Shown: positions 32,012 through 40,374 of the stretch, one piece after another
Numbering within the stretch: position 1 is the stretch's first letter
How the letters are laid out: each line of letters starts with the position of its first letter
Assembly: GCF_001426705.1 (NCBI RefSeq)
Contig: NZ_LMFC01000001.1
Span: 609,789 to 673,788 of the forward strand
Source: Cellulomonas sp. Root485
Lineage (GTDB): Bacteria > Actinomycetota > Actinomycetes > Actinomycetales > Cellulomonadaceae
Reading direction: 5' to 3'
Length of the DNA stretch: 64,000 nt
The notes under the pieces: model-generated
Seen by the model: only the letters and a program-made list of their open reading frames with translations
What the model was told of the DNA's origin: nothing
Databases searched by the model: none
Program-made: the position numbers and the translations under genes

Positions 32012-33373
32012 ATGGCGCCACAGGTCATCACCGACGCCAGCACTGCCCCCGTACTCGACGCCGCGCCGCTCACCCACCGCCCCGGACGCTGGATCGACGG
32101 CTGGAACCCGGAGGACGGCGGCCAGTGGGCCTCCGTCGGCCGGGTGATCGCCCGCCGGAACCTGGGCCTGTCGATCTTCGCCGAGTTCCTCGGGTTCGCC
32201 GTCTGGGCGCTCTGGAGCATCGTCGTCCCGCGGCTGCCCGACGCAGGGTTCGTCCTGACCGTCGACCAGATGTTCTGGCTGATCGCGCTGCCCACGCTCG
32301 TCGGTGCCACGCTGCGGATCCCGTACACGTTCGCGGTGCCGATCTTCGGTGGCCGCAACTGGACCATCGTGTCCGCCCTCCTGCTCCTCGTCCCGACCGT
32401 CGCGCTGGGCGTGGCCGTGCAGAACCCCGAGCTGGGCTTCCCGGTCCTGCTCGTGGTCGCCGCGCTCGCGGGCGTCGGCGGCGGCAACTTCGCCTCGTCG
32501 ATGGCGAACATCTCGTTCTTCTACCCCGAGAAGGAGAAGGGCCGCGCGCTCGGCCTCAACGCGGCGGGTGGCAACCTCGGCACCGCCGCGGTGCAGTGGG
32601 CGGTGCCGATCGTCGTCGTCATCGGCGCCGGCATGCAGCTCCAGTGGGCCGGCTTCATGTTCGTCCCGCTCGTCCTCATCGCGGCGGTCCTGGCGTTCCG
32701 CTACATGGACAACCTGTCGAACGCGAAGGCGGACCCGCGGGCCTACGGCGTCGCCGCCCGGTCCCGGAACACCTGGATCATCTCGTTCATCTACATCGGC
32801 ACCTTCGGTTCGTTCATCGGGTTCTCCGGGGCATTCCCGCTGCTGCTGTCGAAGACGTTCCCCGAGGTCACCATCACGATCGCGTTCGCCGGTGCGCTCG
32901 TCGGCTCCATCGCCCGACCGTTCGGCGGGACGCTCGCGGACAAGCTGGGTGGCGCCCGCGTCACCATCGGGGCGTTCACGGTCATGGCGATCGGCGTCGT
33001 CTGCGCGATCTTCTCCCTGCGCGCCCACGCGTTCGGGCCGTTCCTCGCCTCGTTCCTCGTGCTCTTCATCGCCACCGGCGCGGGCAACGGCTCGGTCTAC
33101 CGGATGATCCCCGCGGTCTTCCGGTTCGGGGCCACGGACGCCGAGGACAGCGCCCGGCGCGCGAAGGCCGCGGCCGGCTGCCTCGGCATCGCCGGGGCGA
33201 TCGGGGCGTTCGGCGGCTTCCTCATCCCGCGCGGGTTCGCCATCTCCACGACGGCGACGGGCAACATCCAGGCCGCGCTCTGGGTGATCGTGGGCCTGTA
33301 CCTGGTCATGAGCCTGACCACGTGGGCCGTGTACCAGCGTCGCAGCGGCACCTACGGCTCGACGGTCATCTGA
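32012..33373 (+). CDS. narK: Nitrate/nitrite MFS transporter
   Basis: A 453-residue major facilitator of the NarK/NasA family with twelve helices. The nitrate signature [35 protein letters not shown] (about residues 155-190) is the family nitrate-binding helix, and a second Gly-rich motif is [15 protein letters not shown]. The ~45-residue hydrophilic N-terminus includes [18 protein letters not shown] precedes the ATG at 32012. It imports nitrate (possibly exporting nitrite) for the nitrate reductase encoded four bases downstream, with which it is almost certainly co-transcribed. Confidence 0.95.
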   Translation: MAPQVITDASTAPVLDAAPLTHRPGRWIDGWNPEDGGQWASVGRVIARRNLGLSIFAEFLGFAVWALWSIVVPRLPDAGFVLTVDQMFWLIALPTLVGATLRIPYTFAVPIFGGRNWTIVSALLLLVPTVALGVAVQNPELGFPVLLVVAALAGVGGGNFASSMANISFFYPEKEKGRALGLNAAGGNLGTAAVQWAVPIVVVIGAGMQLQWAGFMFVPLVLIAAVLAFRYMDNLSNAKADPRAYGVAARSRNTWIISFIYIGTFGSFIGFSGAFPLLLSKTFPEVTITIAFAGALVGSIARPFGGTLADKLGGARVTIGAFTVMAIGVVCAIFSLRAHAFGPFLASFLVLFIATGAGNGSVYRMIPAVFRFGATDAEDSARRAKAAAGCLGIAGAIGAFGGFLIPRGFAISTTATGNIQAALWVIVGLYLVMSLTTWAVYQRRSGTYGSTVI

Positions 33374-33375
33374 TC

Positions 33376-36300
33376 TTGACCACCACCACGCCCGCCCCGC
33401 AGGGGAGCACCACGTCCGTCGAGCAGGTGGCGACGGTGTGCTCCTACTGCGGGGTGGGCTGCGGGATCGTCCTCGACGTCGCGTGCGACGACGAGGGCCG
33501 CCGGGTCGCGCGCGGCGCCCGCGGAGACAAGTCGCACCCGGCGAACGCCGGCCGGCTGTGCACCAAGGGTGCGACGAGCGCGGACATGCTGGCGGCGGGT
33601 GGCCGGGCGACGCACGCGCTCGTGCGCGCCGAGCGCGGCGCCGAGCCGGTGCGGGCGGACCTCGACGAGACGATCGAGCTCGTCGCCCGGCGCCTGCGCG
33701 AGGTGGTCGACACGCACGGACCCGACGCGTTCGCGCTCTACGTCTCCGGCCAGATGAGCCTGGAGGCCCAGTACCTCGCCAACAAGCTCGCCAAGGGCTA
33801 CGTGCGCACGCAGTGGATCGAGTCGAACTCGCGGCTGTGCATGGCCAGCGCGGGGACGGGTTACAAGCTCTCCCTCGGCGCGGACGGGCCGCCCGGGTCC
33901 TACGACGACCTCGACCACGCGGACGTGTTCCTCGTCATCGGGGCGAACATGGCCGACTGCCACCCGATCCTGTTCCTGCGCATGCTCGACCGGGTCAAGG
34001 CCGGCGCCAAGCTCATCGTCGTCGACCCTCGTCGCACGGCCACGGCCGACAAGGCCGACCTGTTCCTCCAGGTCGCGCCCGGCACGGACATCGCGCTGCT
34101 CAACGGGCTGCTGCGGCTGATCGTCGAGGCGGGCGGGCTCGACGACGAGTTCGTGGCCGAGCACACCGAGGGGTGGGACGACCTCCAGGCCATGCTCGGG
34201 GACTACCCGGCCGACGAGGTCGCACGACTCACCGGCATCGCCGAGACCGACCTGCGCACGGCCGCCGCCATGCTCGCGGGGGCGAAGAACTGGGTGTCCT
34301 GCTGGACGATGGGGCTCAACCAGTCGACGCACGGCACCTGGAACACGAACGCCCTGGTCAACCTGCACCTGGCGACCGGCGCGATCTGCCGCACCGGCTC
34401 CGGCCCGTTCTCGCTGACCGGTCAGCCCAACGCGATGGGCGGCCGGGAGATGGGCTACATGGGCCCCGGCCTGCCGGGGCAGCGCACGGTCCTCGGCGCC
34501 GACGACCGCGCGTTCGTCGAGGACGTGTGGGACCTCGCCCCGGGCACGCTGCGCGCCGACTTCACCGGCCGCGGCACCGTCGACATGTTCGAGCGCATGG
34601 CGGCGGGCGAGATCAAGGCGTGCTGGGTCGTCTGCACCAACCCGGTGGCATCGGTGGGGAACCGGCGCACCGTGATCGAGGGGCTCGAGCGGGCGGAGCT
34701 CGTCGTGACGCAGGACGCGTTCGCGGAGACCGAGACCAACGCGTACGCCGACGTCGTGCTGCCGGGCGCGCTCTGGTCGGAGTCCGACGGCGTGATGATC
34801 AACTCCGAGCGCAACCTCACGCTCGCCCGTGCCGCTCTCCGGCCGCCGGGCGACGCGCTCCCGGACTGGCTGCTCATCGCGCGGGTCGCGACGGCCATGG
34901 GGTACGACGGCTTCGACTACGCCTCGTCCGAGGAGGTGTTCGACGAGCTGCGCGCGTTCGCGAACCCCCGCACGGGCTACGACCTGCGCGGCGTGACGTA
35001 CGACCGGCTGCGCTCGGGTTCCGTGCAGTGGCCGGCCGCCCCCGACGGGCCGCGCCGCAACCCTGTCCGCTACGTCAACGACGGCGTGAGCCAGGAGCTG
35101 CTCGAGCGCCCGGACGGCACGCGTCCGCGGTTGGCGTTCCCGACGCCGTCGGGTCGGGCCCGGTTCCACGCCCGCCCCCACCTGCCCGCCGCCGAGCTCC
35201 CCGACGACGACTTCCCGTTCGTGCTTAACACCGGCCGCGTGCAGCACCAGTGGCACACGATGACCAAGACGGGCAAGGTCGCCAAGCTGAACAAGCTGGC
35301 GCCGGGACCGTTCGTCGAGATGCACCCGTCCGACGCGAGGGCGCTCGGCCTGGTCGACGGCGCGTCCGTGGAGGTCGCGTCCCGGCGCGGTCGTGCCGTG
35401 CTGCCCGTGACGATCACCGACCGCGTTCTCCCCGGTGCGCTCTTCGCGCCCTTCCACTGGAACGACCTGTTCGGCGAGTACCTGGCCGTGAACGCCGTCA
35501 CCAACGACGCGGTCGACCCGATCTCGTTCCAGCCCGAGTTCAAGGTGTGCGCGGTGGCGCTCACCCCGGTCGCGTCGTCCGTGGATCCGGTGCCCACCGT
35601 CGTGCCCGACGGCCTCTCGCCGGGCGCGGTGGCGATCCGCGCCCTGGGGGCGACGCTCGGGCTCGACGCGCTCGAGCCGCCTCGTCTGGGCGACCGCGAA
35701 CGTCGCTACCTCGCGGGGTTCCTCGCAGGGCTCGGCGGGGGCGAGCCGGGCACCCCGGTGCTTCCGCCGAACGCACCGCTCGACGCCGACGACGCCCTCT
35801 GGGTCGACGGCCTCCTGGCGGGCCTGTTCTCGCGCACCCCGGAGCCTGACCACGGCCGCCGGAGCGCCCCCTCGCGCGAGGTCGCGGTGCGTCAGGTGGT
35901 CGTGCTCTGGGCGTCCCAGACGGGTTCGGCTGAGGACCTGGCGACCGCAGCGGCCCAGCGATTGACGGGTGCCGGGCTAGCGCCGCGCATCGTCGCGATG
36001 GACGACTGCCTCCCGGCGGACCTGCCGACGGGCGCCGACCTCGTCGTCGTGACGAGCACGTTCTCCGACGGCGACGCCCCCGACAACGGCACCGCGTTCT
36101 GGGAGTCGGTGGCCGCCGCCGACGCACGCCGGCTCGACGGGTCGCGGTTCGCGGTGCTCGCGCTGGGTGACTCGAGCTACGACCGGTTCTGCGGGCACGG
36201 GCGCCGGCTCGACCACCGCCTGGAGGAGCTCGGGGCGACGCGACTCGTGGAGCGGGTCGACTGCGAGCCGGGGGAGGACGGCCGGGCGCACGCGTGGATC

Positions 36301-37494
36301 GAGGCGGTGGCGTCGGCTCTCACGGGGACTTCGCAGGAGCCGGACACTGTTGCCGTCTCGGACGAACCCGCCCACGCCACACGGCAGCACCCCGGCGTCG
36401 CGAAGATCATCGGGAACCGCCTGCTGTCCCTGCCGGGTTCCGGCAAGGAGGTGCGCGAGATCCTGCTGGACGTCACCGACAGCCCGCGCGAGGTCGCCTA
36501 CCGCGCGGGCGACGCGATCGCCGTGCGTCCGTCGAACTCGCCGGAGCTCGTCGCCGAGTGGCTCGCCGTCACCGGGTGGGACCCGGACCAGCGGGTCGAC
36601 GTCGACGGGCACCCGCACCCGCTGCGCGCCGCGCTGACCACCGAGCTCGACATCAGCCGCATCTCGACCGACCTGCTCACACTCGTCGCGGAACGATCCG
36701 GCAGCGCCGAGCTGCGTCACCTCCTGCGACCCGGCAACAGCAGCGACCTCGCGCGCTGGACCTGGTGCCGGCAGGCGGTCGACGTGGTCGCCGAGCTGAC
36801 CCCCGACCTGCCCGCCGCGGACCTCGTCGGGGTGCTGCGCCGCCTGGCGCCGCGGCAGTACTCGATCTCGTCGAGCTCGCGCGTCACGCCGGACGTGGTC
36901 GCCCTGACGATGTCCGTCGTCCGGTACACGTCGCCGTCGGGCGCGCGGCGGGGCGGGGTGTGCTCGACGTTCCTCGCGGACGCGCCCCTCGGCACGCTCG
37001 TGCCCGTGCACGTGCAGCCCACGTCGCACTTCCGCCCGCCGGCCCCCGACGTGCCCGCGATCATGGTCGGCCCCGGAACAGGTGTCGCGCCGTTCGTCGG
37101 GTTCCTCGCCGACCGTGCCGCGGCGGGGCACACCGGACGCAACTGGCTGTTCTTCGGCGAGCAGCACCAGGCCACCGACTTCTACTACCGCGACGAGCTG
37201 TCCCGGCTGCTGTCGGAGGGCACGCTCGACCGCCTCGCCACGGCGTTCTCGCGGGACCAGCGGACCAAGATCTACGTGCAGGACCGGATGCGCGAGCACG
37301 GCGCCCGGCTGTGGGAGTGGCTCGAGCTGGGGGCGTCGTTCTTCGTGTGCGGTGACGCCTCGCGCATGGCGAAGGACGTCGACGCCGCGCTGCGGGAGAT
37401 CGTCGCGACGCACGGCAGGCTCAGCGCCGCTGCCGCCGACTCCTACGTCAAGGACCTCGTCGCGAAGCGCCGGTACGTGCGCGACGTCTACTGA
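33376..37494 (+). CDS. Fused assimilatory nitrate reductase / NADPH flavoprotein reductase
   Basis: One 1372-residue polypeptide. Residues about 15-720 form a NasA/NarB-type molybdopterin nitrate reductase: the [4Fe-4S] ligands are Cys22, Cys25, Cys29 and Cys62 (VCSYCGVGC ... GRLCTKG), followed by bis-MGD domains ending with the molydopterin-dinucleotide-binding part ([18 protein letters not shown]). After a linker, residues about 838-985 are a flavodoxin-like FMN domain ([15 protein letters not shown]). FAD binding follows (RQYSISSSS near 1160), then the NADPH site ([13 protein letters not shown] near 1230; [14 protein letters not shown]). It can thus pass electrons from NADPH through FAD and FMN to the Fe-S/Mo centre without separate partners. 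Annotators know this architecture in actinobacteria as a bifunctional protein. The start is TTG at 33376, four bases after the narK stop, with no clear ribosome-binding site; re-initiation is likely. Confidence 0.93.
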   Translation: MTTTTPAPQGSTTSVEQVATVCSYCGVGCGIVLDVACDDEGRRVARGARGDKSHPANAGRLCTKGATSADMLAAGGRATHALVRAERGAEPVRADLDETIELVARRLREVVDTHGPDAFALYVSGQMSLEAQYLANKLAKGYVRTQWIESNSRLCMASAGTGYKLSLGADGPPGSYDDLDHADVFLVIGANMADCHPILFLRMLDRVKAGAKLIVVDPRRTATADKADLFLQVAPGTDIALLNGLLRLIVEAGGLDDEFVAEHTEGWDDLQAMLGDYPADEVARLTGIAETDLRTAAAMLAGAKNWVSCWTMGLNQSTHGTWNTNALVNLHLATGAICRTGSGPFSLTGQPNAMGGREMGYMGPGLPGQRTVLGADDRAFVEDVWDLAPGTLRADFTGRGTVDMFERMAAGEIKACWVVCTNPVASVGNRRTVIEGLERAELVVTQDAFAETETNAYADVVLPGALWSESDGVMINSERNLTLARAALRPPGDALPDWLLIARVATAMGYDGFDYASSEEVFDELRAFANPRTGYDLRGVTYDRLRSGSVQWPAAPDGPRRNPVRYVNDGVSQELLERPDGTRPRLAFPTPSGRARFHARPHLPAAELPDDDFPFVLNTGRVQHQWHTMTKTGKVAKLNKLAPGPFVEMHPSDARALGLVDGASVEVASRRGRAVLPVTITDRVLPGALFAPFHWNDLFGEYLAVNAVTNDAVDPISFQPEFKVCAVALTPVASSVDPVPTVVPDGLSPGAVAIRALGATLGLDALEPPRLGDRERRYLAGFLAGLGGGEPGTPVLPPNAPLDADDALWVDGLLAGLFSRTPEPDHGRRSAPSREVAVRQVVVLWASQTGSAEDLATAAAQRLTGAGLAPRIVAMDDCLPADLPTGADLVVVTSTFSDGDAPDNGTAFWESVAAADARRLDGSRFAVLALGDSSYDRFCGHGRRLDHRLEELGATRLVERVDCEPGEDGRAHAWIEAVASALTGTSQEPDTVAVSDEPAHATRQHPGVAKIIGNRLLSLPGSGKEVREILLDVTDSPREVAYRAGDAIAVRPSNSPELVAEWLAVTGWDPDQRVDVDGHPHPLRAALTTELDISRISTDLLTLVAERSGSAELRHLLRPGNSSDLARWTWCRQAVDVVAELTPDLPAADLVGVLRRLAPRQYSISSSSRVTPDVVALTMSVVRYTSPSGARRGGVCSTFLADAPLGTLVPVHVQPTSHFRPPAPDVPAIMVGPGTGVAPFVGFLADRAAAGHTGRNWLFFGEQHQATDFYYRDELSRLLSEGTLDRLATAFSRDQRTKIYVQDRMREHGARLWEWLELGASFFVCGDASRMAKDVDAALREIVATHGRLSAAAADSYVKDLVAKRRYVRDVY

Positions 37495-37501
37495 CGCGCG
37501 A

Positions 37502-39028
37502 TCAGGTGACCTTCACGCGGACGGTGTCGTAGCCCGTGGCGCCGTCCGGGATGACGCCGGCCATGGCGCCCGTCTGGTACCCCTGCGGGTCGGACGCGCG
37601 GACGTAGAGCTGGTACTCGCCCGGCTCGGCGTCCCAGGTCCACGTCCACTGGCGCCAGGAGTCGATGCCGCCGTCGTCGGCGAGCGTGGCGTCGCTCCAG
37701 GGGCCCTGCTCCACGCGCACCTGCACCGCGGTGACGCCGCGGTGCTGCGCCCAGGCGGTCCCCGCCACGACGACCGGCCCGGCGGGGACGGACGTGCCGG
37801 GCCTCGGCACCTCGATGCGTGACTGCGTCTTGATCGGTCCGTCCGGCGACCAGCCGCGGTCGGTCCAGTACGCGGTCTCGTCGGCGAACCGGGTCAGCTT
37901 CAGCTCGGTCACCCACTTCGTCGCGGACACGTACCCGTAGAGGCCCGGCACGACCATCCGCACGGGGAAGCCGTGCTCGACAGGCAGCGGTTCACCGTCC
38001 ATCGCGATGGCCAGGAGCGCGTCGCGACCGTCCGTCAGGGCGGCCAGGGGCGACGACGCGGTGAACCCGTCGACGCTGCGCGAGAGCACCATGTCGGCGT
38101 CGCCCGTGGGTCGAGCCCGGGCGAGCAGGTCCGCGATGGGCATGCCCAGCCACTTCTGGTTCCCGATGAGGTCACCGCCGACGGGGTTGGACACGCACGC
38201 CAGCGTCACCCAGGCCTCGACCAGGTCGGACGCCAGCAGCTCGTCCCAGGTGAGGGTGACCTCCTCCTCCACCATGCCGTGCACGCGCAGGCTCCAGGTG
38301 CTCGGGTCCACCTGCGGGACCACCAGGGCGGTGTCGATGCGGTAGAACTCGCCGGCGGGCGTCTGCCACGGCCCGACGCCGTCGACGCCGATGTCGACCC
38401 CTGCGGGCACGGGTGCCGCCGTCGTGGCGGCACGGGGGATCCTGACCGCGGACCGCGCCGACTGTGCGCCGCGGGCACCCGCACCGATGGCACGGCCCAG
38501 CACCACGCCGACCACGCCGAGCGCTCCCGCAGCGGCTGTGGCCTGCAGGAACGCCCGCCGCTGGACGCCCTCGGGACGCGGCCGCGCGGGCGCCCCGGGC
38601 AGGCGACGGACCAGCTCCCGGAGGGTCAGCAGACCCGCGATCGCGCCGACCACGGCCGGCAGGGCGGCGAGCGTGCCCGCGTCCGGTCGACCCATCGCCG
38701 CCAGCCCCGCGACGGCCCCCAGCACGACGACGAGCGTGGCGCCCCACGCCCAGCGCCGTGCCGCGAGCACCCCGGCCAGCGCGGCGAGCGCGAGCAGCAC
38801 GACGACCTCGCCGATCCCGAGGACGACCTTGTCCGCGGTGCCGAACGTCGAGGCGGCGAAGTCCTTGAGCCAGGCCGGGGTCGCATCGACGAACGCGGAC
38901 CCGACGGCGACGAGCGGGTCGGTGCTCGGCCCGGTGAGCAGCGCGACGAGCGACCCGACGCCGAGCGTCACGGCGCCCGCGGCGAGCCCCGCCAGCGCGG
39001 CGAGCCCGGTGTCCCGGCGTGTTGACAT
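37502..39028 (-). CDS. Membrane-anchored sulfite-oxidase-like molybdopterin oxidoreductase
   Basis: A 508-residue protein. Residues 1-140 hold four hydrophobic helices (about 10-32, 68-89, 95-112, 117-137). A twin-arginine-like motif QRRAFLQ (157-161) precedes a fifth helix (163-180). The catalytic part (about 210-420) belongs to the sulfite oxidase superfamily, with the molybdenum-coordinating Cys in TLACVSNPVGGDLIGNQ and PVRMVVPGLYGYVSATKWV. A Mo-co dimerisation domain with beta-sandwich ends the protein. It probably works outside the membrane, but its substrate is unknown. AAGGAGG lies upstream of the ATG. It is convergent with nitrate reductase, 7 bp apart, and depends on the same cofactor supply. 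Confidence 0.88.
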   Translation of the reverse strand: MSTRRDTGLAALAGLAAGAVTLGVGSLVALLTGPSTDPLVAVGSAFVDATPAWLKDFAASTFGTADKVVLGIGEVVVLLALAALAGVLAARRWAWGATLVVVLGAVAGLAAMGRPDAGTLAALPAVVGAIAGLLTLRELVRRLPGAPARPRPEGVQRRAFLQATAAAGALGVVGVVLGRAIGAGARGAQSARSAVRIPRAATTAAPVPAGVDIGVDGVGPWQTPAGEFYRIDTALVVPQVDPSTWSLRVHGMVEEEVTLTWDELLASDLVEAWVTLACVSNPVGGDLIGNQKWLGMPIADLLARARPTGDADMVLSRSVDGFTASSPLAALTDGRDALLAIAMDGEPLPVEHGFPVRMVVPGLYGYVSATKWVTELKLTRFADETAYWTDRGWSPDGPIKTQSRIEVPRPGTSVPAGPVVVAGTAWAQHRGVTAVQVRVEQGPWSDATLADDGGIDSWRQWTWTWDAEPGEYQLYVRASDPQGYQTGAMAGVIPDGATGYDTVRVKVT

Positions 39029-39130
39029 CTGCTGCGTCCTCCTTGGTGGGCGGCCAGCCCCGACTCTGCCCTGACGCACGACGGATGTCGTCACCCATCT
39101 TCCGCGCCGACCCTGTGTATCTGACATCAC

Positions 39131-39238
39131 AACGTCCGAGCATCCGGCCGCGATACCGCGCACTTCCTGGGACGTCGCCGGGGTAGATGCACGACGTCCG
39201 CACATTCGGTCGCCAGGACGCTCGGATGCGCGGACGTC
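39131..39238. repeat. Three copies of a 17-bp motif (two direct, one inverted)
   Basis: Copies lie at 39131-39147 (+), 39193-39209 (+) and 39222-39238 (-). They read AACGTCCGAGCATCCGG, GACGTCCGCACATTCGG and GACGTCCGCGCATCCGA in the same orientation, giving the consensus RACGTCCGNRCATYCGR. The second and third copies form a hairpin. The first copy could pair with the third instead. Confidence 0.75.
39193..39238 (-). terminator. Hairpin after the HIT-family gene
   Basis: The second and third copies of the 17-mer pair over 16 of 17 positions (two of them G-U) around a 12-base loop. It begins 9 bp after the stop of the HIT gene, as expected of an intrinsic terminator, and separates it from the sulfite-oxidase-like gene. 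Confidence 0.65.
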
Positions 39239-39246
39239 CGGGAGGG

Positions 39247-39693
39247 TCAGAGGGCGGGGGAGCTCAGCGTCGCCGGGACGTGGGCACCGTGGCCCTGGTC
39301 GCGCAGCGTGGTGCGGATCCGCTCGGCGGCGGCGTCCAGCTCCGCGGCGGGCACGTCGGTGCGGGCGTTGCGGAACGACAGCTCCGCCTCGCCCCACGCG
39401 GGCAGCACGTGCAGGTGCAGGTGGTCGACCTCGAACCCGGCGATCAGGAGCGCGGCGCGCGGTGCGGACCAGGCGTGCTGCTGCGCCTGACCGATCGTCT
39501 TCGCGACGAGCATCAGGTGCGTGAGCACGTCGTCGGGCGCCTCGGTGAGCTGCACGATCTCGGCGCGGGGGACCACGAGCATGTGGCCCTCAGTGATCGG
39601 GGCGATGGTGCCGACGACGACCGCGACGTCGTCGGCCCACACGAACCGGCCGGGGATGTCCCCGGCGATGATCTGGGTGAACAGGGTGCTCAT
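39247..39693 (-). CDS. HIT-family nucleotide hydrolase
   Basis: A 148-residue histidine-triad protein. The catalytic HxHxH motif is VDHLHLHVLP (about residues 93-102), and the N-terminal strands (TLFTQIIAGDIPGRFVWADD) match HINT/HIT proteins. These hydrolyse nucleotide phosphoramidates or AMP conjugates. It ends 21 residues after the helix with a Pro-Ala-Thr tail. It is preceded by a DUF1697 gene only 13 bp upstream, so the pair is likely an operon. Confidence 0.92.
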   Translation of the reverse strand: MSTLFTQIIAGDIPGRFVWADDVAVVVGTIAPITEGHMLVVPRAEIVQLTEAPDDVLTHLMLVAKTIGQAQQHAWSAPRAALLIAGFEVDHLHLHVLPAWGEAELSFRNARTDVPAAELDAAAERIRTTLRDQGHGAHVPATLSSPAL

Positions 39694-39706
39694 GACGCCA
39701 CGCTAG

Positions 39707-40240
39707 TCAGGCACGCTCGCGGGCGAGCCGCTGCAGCGCGAGGACGGTGTTCCAGTTGCGGGCGGTCCCCGGCCGGCCGGTAGCCTTCTCGAGCACGGGG
39801 AGGGTGAGCTTGGAGCGGCCGATGCCGTCGGGGTAGTACGCGTAGGTCTCGTGGCCGGCGAACGCGACGCGCTCGCGACCGTACGGCGACGGGTCGAAGT
39901 CGGTGCCCGCGGGGGCGCCGTCCCAGCAGTACAGGACGAGGTGCGAGGGGTCCGAGGACGCCTCGTCGGGGTACGGGAGCCGCTGCACGATGGCGTCCCA
40001 CTGCGTCAGCGACCGGGTCACGACGGGGACGTCGAAGCCGAGCTCCGCGACGAGCGCCTCGGCCAGCCCCGGTCCCACGGCGGAGGCTGCTCCGGAGGGG
40101 ACCAGCACGATGTTCCCGCTGTTCACGTAGGTGGTGACCTGGGTGTGGCCGAGGCTCTCGGCGACCTCGCGCAGCTGCGCGGACTTCACGGTGCGGCCGC
40201 CGACGTTGACGGCACGCAGCAGGGCGATCACGGGGCTCAT
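39707..40240 (-). CDS. DUF1697 family protein
   Basis: A 177-residue soluble protein of the DUF1697 family: the opening VIALLRAVNVGGRTVKSAQLREVAESLGHTQVTTYVNSGNIVL is diagnostic, and the C-terminal part has RNWNTVLALQRLA. The structure is known for the family, but no firm function. Its ATG is 135 bp from the divergent nirB start, and that shared gap also carries the nirB control region. Confidence 0.92.
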   Translation of the reverse strand: MSPVIALLRAVNVGGRTVKSAQLREVAESLGHTQVTTYVNSGNIVLVPSGAASAVGPGLAEALVAELGFDVPVVTRSLTQWDAIVQRLPYPDEASSDPSHLVLYCWDGAPAGTDFDPSPYGRERVAFAGHETYAYYPDGIGRSKLTLPVLEKATGRPGTARNWNTVLALQRLARERA

Positions 40241-40293
40241 GCCCTCACTCTCACACCAGGCACCGACGTCGTGTGCGGGAAAGGTTCCTCCCA

Positions 40294-40337
40294 GGTAACC
40301 GAGCGACGCCATCGGGGAAACAACCGGTTCCTACCGT
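40294..40337 (+). promoter_or_regulatory. nirB control region with GlnR-like half-sites
   Basis: GGTAACC (40294-40300) is a palindrome containing a GTNAC half-site. GAAAC (40317-40321) lies 22 bp (two turns) further on. TACCGT at 40332-40337 is a likely -10. GGAAAGGTTCC (40278-40288) and AACCGGTT (40322-40329) are further symmetric elements. The spacing from GAAAC to the -10 is 15 bp, identical to narK. Binding by GlnR or the NnaR-type protein encoded nearby is inference. Confidence 0.5.
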
Positions 40338-40374
40338 GGGACGTGCCCCACCCCCCAGCCCGACGGAGCACCCT

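Noticed and set aside
33352..35853. An 833-codon open frame antisense to the nitrate reductase
   Set aside because: It is a by-product of GC-rich third positions in the opposite gene. The protein is Arg/His/Val rich, has no recognisable domain, and the sense gene is a clear molybdoenzyme.
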